From: Flavobacteriales bacterium
Lineage (GTDB): Bacteria > Bacteroidota > Bacteroidia > Flavobacteriales_C > GCA-002722245
Assembly (NCBI GenBank): GCA_023251075.1
Contig: JAHEZM010000020.1
Coordinates: 1-58,230, forward strand
Direction: 5' to 3'
Length of the DNA stretch: 58,230 bases
In this document: positions 8,605 through 19,431 of the stretch, one piece after another
How positions within the stretch are numbered: the first letter of the stretch is position 1
Layout of the letters: each line of letters opens with the position of its first letter
Notes under the pieces: generated by a model
Seen by the model: only the letters and a program-made list of their open reading frames with translations
The model's database searches: none
What the model was told of the DNA's origin: nothing
Made by a program: the position numbers and the translations under genes

Positions 8605-9783
8605 ATGGAAGTTTATATTGTAGCAGGTTACCGTTCCGCTGTTGGTAAATCAAAAAAAGGTGGATTCAGATTTTTACGCCCTGATGATTTAGGTGCTCAA
8701 GTGGTAAATCATTTAGTAAAATCTCTTCCCAATTTTGATCCTGAATTAATAGATGATTTAATTTGTGGAAATGCTACCCCTGAGGCCGAACAAGGCTTAA
8801 ATATAGGTAGAATGATTTCACTCATTGGATTGAATACTGTGAAAGTTCCGGGAATGACCATCAACAGATATTGTTCTTCAGGAATTGAGGCTATAGCTAT
8901 TGCTCATGCAAAAATTAAATCAGGAATGGCTGATTGTATTGTAGCGGGTGGTGTTGAAACAATGAGTCCTATTCCTTTTGGTGGTTGGAAAATTGTTCCC
9001 AATTACGATGTTGCTAAAAATAATCCTGATTGGTATTGGGGAATGGGCTTAACAGCAGAGCAAGTTGCCAAAGACTATAATGTATCTAGAGAGGATCAGG
9101 ATATTTTTTCACTGAATTCACACATGAAAGCAATCAAAGCAATCAATGAAGGAAAATTTAAAGATGATATTGCTGCTATTAAAATAAAAGAGATCTACTT
9201 AGATAAAAATGAAAAACGACAAGAAAGAGAATATATAGTAGATACCGATGAAGGGCCAAGAAAAGAAACTACTATTGAAGCATTAACAAAACTGAAACCG
9301 GTATTTTCTGCTACTGGTTCTGTAACTGCTGGTAATTCTTCTCAAACTTCCGACGGTGGTGCCTTTGTAATGTTGATGTCGGAAAAAATGGTGAAGGAAC
9401 ACAACCTCGAACCTATTGCAAGATTAGTAAGTTACTCTGTAGCTGCTCTTGAACCAAGAATTATGGGAGTTGGACCAATCTATGCTATTCCACAAGCATT
9501 GAAAAAAGCAAAATTAAAATTGAAAGATATAGATGTGATTGAACTTAATGAAGCGTTCGCTTCTCAATCACTTGCAGTTATAAGAGATCTGGAAATAGAC
9601 CCTGCTATTGTTAATCCTAACGGAGGAGCAATTGCTCTGGGGCACCCTCTTGGATGTACAGGAGGAAAATTAACCGTACAGGTAATTAACGAACTACGTC
9701 GCCGAAATGGAAAATACGGAATGGTAACTATGTGCGTAGGAACCGGTCAGGGTGCTGCAGGAATCATAGAATTTTTGAAATAA
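8605..9783 (+). CDS. fadA: Acetyl-CoA acyltransferase (3-ketoacyl-CoA thiolase)
   Basis: The enzyme cleaves 3-ketoacyl-CoA with CoA to give acetyl-CoA, the last beta-oxidation step. Thiolase landmarks are all present: the acyl-accepting Cys in NRYCSSG near residue 90, the His in ALGHPLGCTGG, and the second Cys in CVGTGQG near the C-terminus. At 392 residues it has standard length. It follows the YwqK-like gene by 4 bases. Its position between fadN and fadE argues for a degradative thiolase over a biosynthetic one. Confidence 0.93.
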   Translation: MEVYIVAGYRSAVGKSKKGGFRFLRPDDLGAQVVNHLVKSLPNFDPELIDDLICGNATPEAEQGLNIGRMISLIGLNTVKVPGMTINRYCSSGIEAIAIAHAKIKSGMADCIVAGGVETMSPIPFGGWKIVPNYDVAKNNPDWYWGMGLTAEQVAKDYNVSREDQDIFSLNSHMKAIKAINEGKFKDDIAAIKIKEIYLDKNEKRQEREYIVDTDEGPRKETTIEALTKLKPVFSATGSVTAGNSSQTSDGGAFVMLMSEKMVKEHNLEPIARLVSYSVAALEPRIMGVGPIYAIPQALKKAKLKLKDIDVIELNEAFASQSLAVIRDLEIDPAIVNPNGGAIALGHPLGCTGGKLTVQVINELRRRNGKYGMVTMCVGTGQGAAGIIEFLK

Positions 9784-9852
9784 GTAAACCTATTTCAAAA
9801 CCCTTCGTAGCACGATCTCAATAACCATAAGTTAAACAACAAACTTTTTTAT

Positions 9853-11631
9853 ATGTCAAAAGCTTTAAAAGGAGGGGAATTCTTAATCGCTGATACTGAT
9901 TTCCAAAATGTATTTATTCCAGAAGAATGGGGTGAAGAACAAAAAATGATGGCGCAAACCTGTAAAGATTTTTTAGCTGCCGAAGTGTTTCCAAATTTAG
10001 ATAGAATTGATAAACAAGAAGAAGGACTAATGCCTTCCTTGCTTACTAAAGCAGGTGAATTGGGATTGTTGGGTGTTTCAATTCCTGAGCAATATGGTGG
10101 CTTTGGTGCCAACTTCAACACCTCTCTTTTAGTGAATGAAGCAACAGGTGGTGGACATTCATTTGCGGTGTCCTTAGCTGCACACACAGGTATTGGAACC
10201 TTACCTATCATGTATTATGGAAATGCTGCTCAAAAAGAAAAGTACCTTCCCAAATTGGCTACAGGTGAGTTAAAAGCATGCTACTGCTTAACAGAACCAG
10301 GTTCTGGTTCTGATGCAAACTCAGGAAAAACACAAGCTATTCCATCTGCTGATAAGAAATTTTATACTTTGAACGGACAAAAAATGTGGATCACCAATGG
10401 TGGTTTTGCAGATATATTTGTAGTGTTTGCTAAAATTGAAAACGATGAAACATTATCTGCTTTCATCGTTGAAAAAGGATATGGTGGGATCACTTTAAAT
10501 CCAGAAGAACATAAAATGGGGATTAAAGGATCTTCAACACGTCAGGTATTTTTTAACGACTGTAAAGTTCCCGCAGAAAACCTATTGGGGGAAAGAGAAG
10601 GCGGTTTTAAAATTGCTTTGAATATTTTAAATATTGGTAGAATTAAATTAGCTGGAGCTACATTAGGTGCTGCTAAAAAAGTAGTATCACAGGGTGTAAT
10701 TTACGCTAATGAAAGAAGTCAGTTTGGTAGATCAATTGCAAAATATGGTGCCATTAAACATAAAATTGGTGAGCAAGCCATTAGAGTTTTTGCTTTGGAA
10801 ACTGCATTGTATCGTTGTGGACAAGCCATTGATGCATGGACAGATAAATTGGTGGCAGAAGGAATGGATCACGAAAAAGCAAAATTGAAAGGTGTAGAAC
10901 AATTTGCAATTGAAGCTGCAATTCTGAAAGTATATGGATCTGAAACTTTGGATTTCGTAGTGGATGAAGGTGTTCAGATCTATGGTGGAATGGGCTTTTC
11001 AGCTGATGCACCAATGGATAGATCTTATAGGGATTCGCGAATCAACAGAATTTTTGAAGGAACCAACGAAATCAACAGGATGTTGACCGTAGATATGATG
11101 TTGAAACGTGCCATGAAAGGTGAATTAGATTTAATGGGGCCCGCAATGAATGTTGCGAAAGAATTAATGTCGGTACCCGATTTTGGAGATGGTGACACTG
11201 CATTATTTGCTGCTGAAAAAAAATATTTGAAAAACTTCAAGAAAGCAGTGTTAATGACCGCTGGTTCAGCAGTTCAAAAACTAATGCAAACTTTAAGCAA
11301 AGAGCAAGAGGTAATCATGAATATCTCTGATATGCTGATTGATATCTACGTTGCTGAATCAATGCTATTACGCGTTCAAAAAATGGTTGCTCAAAAAGGA
11401 GAAGCAGCATGCTCAGTATATATTGATGCTATGAGGGTATTTTTCTTTGATGCAGCAGATAGAATTAACGTAGCAGGTAAAAATGCTTTATGTTCTTTTG
11501 CCGAGGGCGACGAAGCAAGAATGATGTTTATGGGATTGAAAAGATTTACTAAAGTTGATCCAATCAATACTAAAGATACCAGAAGAAGAGTTGCTCAGCT
11601 TTTAATTGATGAAAATAAATACTGCTTATAG
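9853..11631 (+). CDS. fadE: Acyl-CoA dehydrogenase (FadE-like, long form)
   Basis: This FAD enzyme would oxidise acyl-CoA to trans-2-enoyl-CoA, passing electrons to ETF. Signature 1 is CYCLTEPGSGSDAN. The FAD-binding C-terminal motif YGGMGFSADAP is followed by RINRIFEGTNEINR, which holds the likely catalytic Glu. About 190 C-terminal residues exceed the usual 380-residue enzyme; they match the 590-residue Bacillus FadE type and very-long-chain dehydrogenases with an added helical domain. It sits 69 bases after fadA and ends at a terminator, closing the fad block. Confidence 0.93.
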   Translation: MSKALKGGEFLIADTDFQNVFIPEEWGEEQKMMAQTCKDFLAAEVFPNLDRIDKQEEGLMPSLLTKAGELGLLGVSIPEQYGGFGANFNTSLLVNEATGGGHSFAVSLAAHTGIGTLPIMYYGNAAQKEKYLPKLATGELKACYCLTEPGSGSDANSGKTQAIPSADKKFYTLNGQKMWITNGGFADIFVVFAKIENDETLSAFIVEKGYGGITLNPEEHKMGIKGSSTRQVFFNDCKVPAENLLGEREGGFKIALNILNIGRIKLAGATLGAAKKVVSQGVIYANERSQFGRSIAKYGAIKHKIGEQAIRVFALETALYRCGQAIDAWTDKLVAEGMDHEKAKLKGVEQFAIEAAILKVYGSETLDFVVDEGVQIYGGMGFSADAPMDRSYRDSRINRIFEGTNEINRMLTVDMMLKRAMKGELDLMGPAMNVAKELMSVPDFGDGDTALFAAEKKYLKNFKKAVLMTAGSAVQKLMQTLSKEQEVIMNISDMLIDIYVAESMLLRVQKMVAQKGEAACSVYIDAMRVFFFDAADRINVAGKNALCSFAEGDEARMMFMGLKRFTKVDPINTKDTRRRVAQLLIDENKYCL

Positions 11632-11649
11632 TTGATAAGCTTTGACACT

Positions 11650-11678
11650 AAAACCTCTACGAAAGTGGAGTTTTTTTT
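11650..11678 (+). terminator. Terminator after fadE
   Basis: CTCTAC (11655-11660), a GAAA tetraloop, GTGGAG (11665-11670), then a run of T. Upstream A residues would let it also serve the converging membrane-protein gene on the minus strand. Confidence 0.75.
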
Positions 11679-12621
11679 ATTTATAAAACAATAGAAACAA
11701 ATAGAATAATACTCCCAAATCAAATAGCCATTTTCGTTTTAACGTAAAAAAATAGTGACTAGCAAAATAACAAAGGGGCAAGAATATGAATATCGATTCT
11801 ATCAATATAGATCTACCAAAAAATAAAATAACAACGCTGAAAAATGTCATCCATAAAAGGATGTTATAAAACATCCTGATTTTCACCGTCATTTTATCCA
11901 TTTTCCGAATAGTAGAAACCAATGAAATCATTAATAAAACACATGTAAACAACCATAAATAGTTGTTTTGAAAATATTTCAAAAATTGATTGGGAAAGGA
12001 AAACTGAGTCAGTATTTCAAAAATCCACCAATATAAAGTATCATTTAAAAAATGATAAACCACATATAAATAAAATGGTATACAAACTCCTATCAACACC
12101 AAAATAAGATCTCTGAATTTGAAGGGTTTTACTTTAGCAAGAGAAATAATCAACCATATTAAAAACACAAAAACAGGATAGTAAAAATAAATTGACAAGC
12201 CTAAATACAAACCTAAATTAAGCGATTGACTAATTTTTCCTGTTGTTTGATGAATGCTAAAGAGTTGTTGAATCGATAGAATTAAAAATAATAAAGACAA
12301 CATCAAATCCAATGAAATATTAGTTTTCCAAAAGGCAACACTAAACATCACATAAAAAAAGAGGAATAATCCACCTTTAAAATCTACCAATTTATATTTC
12401 ATTAAAATTCTATTCGCCAAAATCCCTGAAAGTGTCCAAACCAAATAAAACAAAGACTTAATCAAAATATCACTTTCAAAAAAGATCAGATTTAAATCAG
12501 AAAAACAAAAAGGATTGGCTTGAATTTCAGCATTAAAAACGAAAAACGAAAAGCCCAATGCGATTAAAATACACAAAGCATAGGAAGCAAATTCATTGTT
12601 TCTTAAAACATTCAAAAACAT
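11677..12621 (-). CDS. Multi-pass membrane protein, DUF6427-like
   Basis: The 314-residue protein is mostly hydrophobic, with about eight to ten predicted membrane helices and short, often basic loops. No catalytic motif is visible. As far as I recall, Flavobacteria carry a DUF6427 membrane protein near a tiny membrane protein and purD, and this locus has that order. The assignment therefore rests on context as much as sequence. Function unknown. Confidence 0.6.
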   Translation of the reverse strand: MFLNVLRNNEFASYALCILIALGFSFFVFNAEIQANPFCFSDLNLIFFESDILIKSLFYLVWTLSGILANRILMKYKLVDFKGGLFLFFYVMFSVAFWKTNISLDLMLSLLFLILSIQQLFSIHQTTGKISQSLNLGLYLGLSIYFYYPVFVFLIWLIISLAKVKPFKFRDLILVLIGVCIPFYLYVVYHFLNDTLYWWIFEILTQFSFPNQFLKYFQNNYLWLFTCVLLMISLVSTIRKMDKMTVKIRMFYNILLWMTFFSVVILFFGRSILIESIFIFLPLCYFASHYFFTLKRKWLFDLGVLFYLFLLFYK

Positions 12622-12695
12622 AATGCAAAGTAAACCAAAAGATAAAAGTTATGACATAAAAAGAAATAAAGTTTTTATGAATTCATTTTTGTCTT

Positions 12696-12724
12696 TTGAC
12701 TTTAATTAAGAATTTCTATCTTTA
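12696..12724 (+). promoter_or_regulatory. Promoter of the 51-residue membrane protein gene
   Basis: TTG (12696-12698), 18 bases, then TATCTTTA (12717-12724). The start codon is 18 bases further on. Confidence 0.55.
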
Positions 12725-12742
12725 GCCCATAAATTATAAGTC

Positions 12743-12898
12743 ATGAGATTAAATTCATTCTTCGAATCACTACAAGATTTTTTCTACGCAACATTTGAGT
12801 TTATACCGGTGGTAGGAACGTTTGCAACTTATTTCTTCAGTTTTGCCTTGGCAGGATTTTTCTTTTACTGGCTAAGCGTATTAGCGAAACAAAAATAA
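12743..12898 (+). CDS. Small membrane protein of 51 residues (DUF6341-like)
   Basis: ATG at 12743 opens a 51-codon frame starting MRLNSFFESLQDFFYATFEF. A single membrane helix (TYFFSFALAGFFFYWLSVL) is followed by a basic end AKQK. It has a good promoter upstream and a terminator 20 bases downstream, so it is probably a real transcription unit. Similar short proteins sit next to DUF6427 and purD in Flavobacteria as I recall. Function unknown; it may partner the adjacent membrane protein. Confidence 0.65.
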   Translation: MRLNSFFESLQDFFYATFEFIPVVGTFATYFFSFALAGFFFYWLSVLAKQK

Positions 12899-12918
12899 TT
12901 CACAACCAATAAAAAAAT

Positions 12919-12949
12919 AAAAACCCTCTGTCGATGACCGAGGGTTTTT
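12919..12949. terminator. Bidirectional terminator between the small protein and purD
   Basis: AAAAACCCTC (12919-12928) pairs with GAGGGTTTTT (12940-12949). A and T runs on both sides let it work in both directions for the converging genes. Confidence 0.8.
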
Positions 12950-12964
12950 TATTTGATAATGTCA

Positions 12965-14239
12965 CTATTTCAAATCAAAACCAATATCTCTCCTGTAATA
13001 TTTTCCTTCAAATTTAATTTTCTCTGCATTGCTAAAACTAGCTTGTAAAGCTTGTTCCATCGTATCGCCATAAGATGATACTGCTAAAACTCTACCTCCA
13101 TTGGTTACAATATCATTTCCTGAGTTTTTAGTTCCTGCATGAAAGAGAATACTCCCTGAAGTACTATCAAAACCAGTCATCACTTTTCCTTTTTCATAAT
13201 CACCAGGATAACCACCCGCTACTAACATTACCGTAACACAAGTGCGATTGTCCAATTCTATTTTCATTTCTGATAAGCGACCTTGTCCCACCGCCTCGAA
13301 CAACTCCAAAACATCTGATTTAATTCTAGGCATCACCACTTCGGTTTCCGGGTCTCCCATTCTAACGTTATATTCAATTACTTGAGGATCTCCTCCATCA
13401 TTCATCAAACCAATAAAAATAAATCCTTTATACACAATTCCTTCTTGCTTTAATCCAGCTATAGTAGGTTTCACCACTCTATCCTCTACCTTTTTTAGGA
13501 AATCGCCTTTTGCAAAAGGAACTGGTGAAATAGCACCCATGCCTCCGGTATTTAAACCGGTATCACCCTCCCCTATTCTTTTATAATCTTTAGCTTCAGG
13601 AAGTATGACATAACCATTACCATCTGTGAGAACAAAAACCGACAACTCAATTCCTTTCAAAAACTCCTCTATCACTACTTTACTACTCGCATTGCCAAAT
13701 TTAGCATGCGCCAACATATCTGTTAATTCCTTCTGAGCATCCTTTACGTTATCTAAAATTACTACTCCTTTACCAGCAGCCAGTCCATCTGCTTTTAAAA
13801 CGTAAGGAGGTTTAATGGTTTCTAAATATTTTAATCCGTCTTCCAACTGATCTTTAGTAAAGCTTGCATATGCGGCAGTAGGAATACCATGTTTAATCAT
13901 GAATTTTTTGGAAAATTCTTTACTTCCTTCTAATTGTGCTCCATCTTTTTTAGGACCGATTACCGGAATTTTTTTTAACTGATCATCTGCCAGAAAAAAA
14001 TCGTGAACCCCTTTTACCAAAGGATCTTCAGGACCTACTACTACCAGAGAAATATTTTCTTTTAAAACCAGTTCCTTAATGGCTGGAAAATTATCAGCGG
14101 CAATATTCACGTTAGTTCCCACTTGAGCGGTGCCTGCATTTCCAGGAGCGATAAACAGTTTGCTAAGTTTTTTGCTCTGTGCAATTTTCCAACTGAAAGC
14201 ATGTTCTCGTCCGCCAGACCCTAATATTAATACGTTCAT
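12965..14239 (-). CDS. purD: Phosphoribosylamine-glycine ligase (GAR synthetase)
   Basis: The enzyme joins phosphoribosylamine and glycine with ATP, the second step of purine synthesis. It opens MNVLILGSGGREHAFSW, the PurD N-terminal signature. An ATP-grasp domain follows (LKADGLAAGKGVVI, VIEEFLKGIELSVF), with the family motif NVRMGDPETEV. At 424 residues it has full length. It lies 13 bases after the carboxylase gene on the same strand and is probably co-transcribed, although the pathways are unrelated. Confidence 0.96.
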   Translation of the reverse strand: MNVLILGSGGREHAFSWKIAQSKKLSKLFIAPGNAGTAQVGTNVNIAADNFPAIKELVLKENISLVVVGPEDPLVKGVHDFFLADDQLKKIPVIGPKKDGAQLEGSKEFSKKFMIKHGIPTAAYASFTKDQLEDGLKYLETIKPPYVLKADGLAAGKGVVILDNVKDAQKELTDMLAHAKFGNASSKVVIEEFLKGIELSVFVLTDGNGYVILPEAKDYKRIGEGDTGLNTGGMGAISPVPFAKGDFLKKVEDRVVKPTIAGLKQEGIVYKGFIFIGLMNDGGDPQVIEYNVRMGDPETEVVMPRIKSDVLELFEAVGQGRLSEMKIELDNRTCVTVMLVAGGYPGDYEKGKVMTGFDSTSGSILFHAGTKNSGNDIVTNGGRVLAVSSYGDTMEQALQASFSNAEKIKFEGKYYRRDIGFDLK

Positions 14240-14252
14240 TATCTGAAATTTT

Positions 14253-15797
<1,545 letters not shown>

Positions 15798-15919
15798 AAA
15801 TATATAGGTAAGTGTATGAGTAAAAGTAAAAAGACAAAAGAGAATTCCTACAAAAAGCTCAATTTTCGCTGATTGAGCCTAAAGTTTTCAGCAACTATTA
15901 AAAAAAAGATGTTGATAAT

Positions 15920-15950
15920 TTGTGCGTTATAAATATTAGTCCTATTTTTG
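15920..15950 (+). promoter_or_regulatory. rplM operon promoter
   Basis: TTG (15920-15922), 20 bases, then TATTTTTG (15943-15950), followed by TCGCCCG. It lies 52 bases before the rplM start and shares its downstream sequence with the rpsP and tRNA-Leu promoters. Confidence 0.7.
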
Positions 15951-16002
15951 TCGCCCGTTTTTCCCTTTTAAAGAAGAACGAAACCGTTTAAAATTTATAC
16001 AA

Positions 16003-16458
16003 GTGGATACTTTAAGTTACAGAACAGTTTCAGCTAACAAGAGCACGGCTAAAAAGCAGTGGGTAGTGGTAAATGCTGAAGGACAACATTTAGGAAGATT
16101 GGCTTCGAAAGTGGCAAATCTTATCCGTGGAAAACATAAAACAAATTACACACCTCACGTTGATTGTGGAGACAATGTAATTGTTATCAATGCTGAAAAA
16201 ATTGCATTAACAGGCGCGAAATGGGACGCTAAAGATTATATCCGTTACACTGGATACCCTGGTGGACAAAGAATTCTTTCTGCGAAAGAAGTTCACGATA
16301 AAAGACCTACCGCTTTAATTGAAAAGGCAGTTAAAGGAATGTTGCCAAAAAGCAAATTAGGTAATACTCTTTTCACTAATCTATATGTTTACGCTGGAAC
16401 AGAGCACAAGCACGAAGCACAGGCGCCAAAATTATTGAACATCAACGAACTTAAATAA
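16003..16458 (+). CDS. rplM: 50S ribosomal protein L13
   Basis: The 151-residue protein has the L13 motifs VNAEGQHLGRLASKVANLIRG-like near the N-terminus, VVINAEKIALTG, and AVKGMLPKSKLGN. It is an early-assembling 23S rRNA binder. The start is GTG at 16003. It opens the rplM-rpsI-rpsB-tsf run, with rpsI 5 bases behind it. Confidence 0.97.
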   Translation: MDTLSYRTVSANKSTAKKQWVVVNAEGQHLGRLASKVANLIRGKHKTNYTPHVDCGDNVIVINAEKIALTGAKWDAKDYIRYTGYPGGQRILSAKEVHDKRPTALIEKAVKGMLPKSKLGNTLFTNLYVYAGTEHKHEAQAPKLLNINELK

Positions 16459-16463
16459 TCCAA

Positions 16464-16850
16464 ATGGAAGTAATCAACACTGTTGGTAGAAGAAAATCCT
16501 CTGTAGCTAGGATTTACTTAAAAGAAGGAAACGGAACAATTACCGTAAATGAAAGAGATGCTAACGAGTATTTCCCAACTACAATTCTTCAATTCAAATT
16601 GAATCAAGCTGTAAAAATTGCTGACTTAGAAGGTAAATTAGATATTGATATCACTGTTAAAGGTGGTGGAATTACTGGTCAGGTTGAGGCAATCCGTATG
16701 GGTATCGCAAGAGCTTTGGAAAAATACAATGGTGAATTAAGAGCTCCTTTGAAAAAAGAAGGTTTATTCACTAGAGACCAAAGAGAGGTAGAAAGAAAAA
16801 AACCAGGTCAAAAGAAAGCAAGAAAGAGATTCCAATTCTCTAAACGTTAA
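16464..16850 (+). CDS. rpsI: 30S ribosomal protein S9
   Basis: The protein begins MEVINTVGRRKSSVARIYLK, the S9 N-terminus, and ends KKPGQKKARKRFQFSKR. The basic S9 tail with its final Lys-Arg reaches the P-site tRNA on the ribosome. At 128 residues it has normal length. It is directly behind rplM and 30 bases before rpsB. Confidence 0.97.
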   Translation: MEVINTVGRRKSSVARIYLKEGNGTITVNERDANEYFPTTILQFKLNQAVKIADLEGKLDIDITVKGGGITGQVEAIRMGIARALEKYNGELRAPLKKEGLFTRDQREVERKKPGQKKARKRFQFSKR

Positions 16851-16880
16851 TATTATTATTCAATTTATAAAACTGATTAG

Positions 16881-17675
16881 ATGGCTAAGGCAACTTACAA
16901 AGAGTTAATGGATGCAGGAGTACACTTCGGGCATTTAACAAGAAAGTGGAATCCGAATATGGCACCCTATATTTTCATGGAGAAAAATGGTATCCATATT
17001 ATCGACCTTAATAAAACTATTGGCAAATTAGACGAAGCTGCTGCAGCTTTGAAACAAATTGCTAAATCAGGAAAGAAAATACTTTTCGTAGCTACTAAAA
17101 AACAAGCTAAGGAAATTGTTGCTGAAAGAGTAAAGGCAGTAAATATGCCCTATGTAACTGAAAGATGGCCTGGTGGTATGTTGACTAACTTCTCTACTAT
17201 TCGTAAAGCGGTTAAGAAAATGGGTACTATCGATAAAATGGCTACTGACGGTACTTTCGACAACATGTCGAAAAAAGAAAGATTAAGCATCATGCGTATG
17301 AGAGAGAAATTGGATCGTAACTTAGGTTCAATTGCTGATCTTAGCCGTTTGCCAGGAGCGTTATTCATTGTTGATATTCACAAAGAAAATATTTCTGTTC
17401 AAGAAGCTCTTAAATTAAATATTCCGACTTTCGGTATCGTTGATACTAACTCTGATCCAAATAAAGTTGATTTCGCTATTCCTGCAAATGACGACAGTTC
17501 TAAATCAGTAGATTTACTTCTATCTGTAGTTTGTGCTGCTATCGCAGAAGGCTTGGAAGAAAGAAAAGCTTTGAAAGGAACTAAGAAAGATGAAGACGAG
17601 AAAGAAGGCAAAGAAGAAGTTGCTGTTGTAGCTGAAGCTAAAAATGCAACTGAAGAAATCGCTGACGAAGAGTAA
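16881..17675 (+). CDS. rpsB: 30S ribosomal protein S2
   Basis: S2 signatures are clear: MDAGVHFGHLTRKWNPNM at the start, ERWPGGMLTNFSTI in the middle, and PTFGIVDTNSDPNKVDFAIP. It binds late to the small subunit and recruits S1. The 264-residue length includes an acidic Glu/Ala-rich tail after about residue 230. The tsf gene follows, as in most bacteria. Confidence 0.97.
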   Translation: MAKATYKELMDAGVHFGHLTRKWNPNMAPYIFMEKNGIHIIDLNKTIGKLDEAAAALKQIAKSGKKILFVATKKQAKEIVAERVKAVNMPYVTERWPGGMLTNFSTIRKAVKKMGTIDKMATDGTFDNMSKKERLSIMRMREKLDRNLGSIADLSRLPGALFIVDIHKENISVQEALKLNIPTFGIVDTNSDPNKVDFAIPANDDSSKSVDLLLSVVCAAIAEGLEERKALKGTKKDEDEKEGKEEVAVVAEAKNATEEIADEE

Positions 17676-17755
17676 TTAATAAATTTGTTTGAAGTTCAAG
17701 GTTAAGGTGTAGTACAACCGGTTTCCTTGAACTTTTGACGTTAAAATCACACTAT

Positions 17756-18589
17756 ATGGCAACTATGGAAATCAATGCTAAAGATGTAATGAAGTTACGC
17801 GCTCAAACAGGTGCGGGGATGATGGATTGTAAAAAAGCATTAGCTGAGGCTGAAGGAAATTTTGAAGTAGCAATCGACGTATTAAGAAAACAAGGTCAGA
17901 AATTAGCTAACAAACGTGCCGACAGAGAAACAACTGAAGGTTTTGTTCTGGCTAAAACCAGTGCCGATAACAAAAAAGCATTTATCATTTCTTTGAACTG
18001 CGAAACTGACTTTGTTGCTAAAAATGAAAGCTTTGGAAAATTGGTAGAGAGATTTGCTGAATTGGCTTTGGCGAATAATTCTCAAACTGTTGAAGAAGTG
18101 AAAGCATTGAAATTTGATGATATCACAATTGGTGAAAAGGTAATCGAACAAACTGGTGTTATCGGTGAAAAATTAGAAATATGTTGTTTTGAAGCTATCT
18201 CTGGTGAGCAAGTTTATGCTTACAATCATCCTGGTAATAGAACTGCTGCAATTTTAGCTGTAAATACTGCTGTTGATGCTGAAGTAGTTAAAAACGTAGC
18301 TATGCAAATTGCAGCTATGAATCCTGTTTCTATTGATAAAGCAGATTGTCCGCAAGCTGTAATTGAAAAAGAAATTGAAATCGCTAAAGATTTATTGCGT
18401 CAAGAAGGAAAACCCGAAGATATGATTGAGAAAATCGCTCAAGGTAAATTGCAACGTTTCTTTAAAGACAGCACTTTGTTGAATCAAGATTTTATTAAAG
18501 ACAATAAAACTACTGTTGGACAATACCTTAAATCTACTAACAAAGATCTTACGGTAACCGCCTTCAGAAGATATTCATTGGCCGACTAG
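17756..18589 (+). CDS. tsf: Elongation factor Ts
   Basis: EF-Ts exchanges GDP for GTP on EF-Tu. The core motif LRAQTGAGMMDCKKAL is near residue 16, and SLNCETDFVAKNE follows at about residue 80. I choose ATG at 17756 (MATMEINAKDVM), giving 277 residues; an upstream in-frame TTG at 17735 would add seven residues that do not fit the family. The gene is 80 bases after rpsB and is closed by a strong terminator. Confidence 0.96.
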   Translation: MATMEINAKDVMKLRAQTGAGMMDCKKALAEAEGNFEVAIDVLRKQGQKLANKRADRETTEGFVLAKTSADNKKAFIISLNCETDFVAKNESFGKLVERFAELALANNSQTVEEVKALKFDDITIGEKVIEQTGVIGEKLEICCFEAISGEQVYAYNHPGNRTAAILAVNTAVDAEVVKNVAMQIAAMNPVSIDKADCPQAVIEKEIEIAKDLLRQEGKPEDMIEKIAQGKLQRFFKDSTLLNQDFIKDNKTTVGQYLKSTNKDLTVTAFRRYSLAD

Positions 18590-18596
18590 GCCGATT

Positions 18597-18629
18597 AAAA
18601 AAGAGAGATTTTTATCTCTCTTTTTTTTT
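18597..18629 (+). terminator. tsf terminator
   Basis: AAAAGAGAGA pairs with TCTCTCTTTT around a short T-rich loop, ending in a run of nine T. It separates the ribosomal block from pyrH. Confidence 0.8.
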
Positions 18630-18664
18630 GCGCAATACTCAACAACCTTAAACCTAAATCTAAA

Positions 18665-19372
18665 ATGAAGTACAAAAGAATCCTTTTAAAACTAAGTGGT
18701 GAAGCCCTAATGGGAGAAAAACAATTTGGAATTGATGAAAATCGCTTATTAGAATATGCTAAAGAAATTGCAGCCGTAGTTGAGAAAGGTGTAGAAGTAG
18801 CCATCGTAATTGGAGGTGGTAATATTTACAGAGGAATAAACGCAGAGAAATCAGGTATTGACAGAGTGCAAGGAGATCATATGGGAATGTTAGCTACAAT
18901 GATCAACAGCTTAGCATTGCAAGCAACACTTGAAAAAATTGGAGTAAAAACAAGATTATTGTCGGCCATAGTAATGGATCAAGTAGCTGAACCTTATATC
19001 AGAAGAAGAGCTGTTCGTCATTTAGAAAAAGGACGTGTAGTTATTTTTGGTGCGGGAACAGGAAATCCATATTTTACTACTGATACAGCAGCTTCTTTAA
19101 GGGCCATTGAAATTGAAGCCAACGTAATTTTGAAAGGAACTCGTGTAGATGGAATTTACACCGCCGATCCTGAGAAAGACAAAACAGCTACTAAATACAA
19201 TAAAGTAAGCTTTACTGAAGTGTATGAAAAAGGATTAAATGTTATGGATCTAACAGCATTTACTTTATGTAAAGAAAACAAATTACCTATCATCGTTTTC
19301 GATATGAACAAAATAGGTAATCTTAATAAAGTAGTGATTGGTGAGGAAGTAGGGACCTTGGTAGAGATTTGA
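18665..19372 (+). CDS. pyrH: UMP kinase
   Basis: The protein phosphorylates UMP to UDP. It opens [15 protein letters not shown], the PyrH signature, with [26 protein letters not shown] and [13 protein letters not shown] following. At 235 residues it has the standard length of this hexameric amino-acid-kinase-fold enzyme. It lies between tsf and frr, the usual bacterial order. Confidence 0.97.
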   Translation: MKYKRILLKLSGEALMGEKQFGIDENRLLEYAKEIAAVVEKGVEVAIVIGGGNIYRGINAEKSGIDRVQGDHMGMLATMINSLALQATLEKIGVKTRLLSAIVMDQVAEPYIRRRAVRHLEKGRVVIFGAGTGNPYFTTDTAASLRAIEIEANVILKGTRVDGIYTADPEKDKTATKYNKVSFTEVYEKGLNVMDLTAFTLCKENKLPIIVFDMNKIGNLNKVVIGEEVGTLVEI

Positions 19373-19431
19373 TACTATTGAATTTTCAAAGATTTAGACT
19401 AAAATATTATCTTTAAAAAAAATTATTTTCG

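Noticed and set aside
17735-17755. TTG start for tsf adding seven residues
   Set aside because: The EF-Ts family N-terminus begins near MATMEINAK at 17756; the extra residues match nothing in the family.
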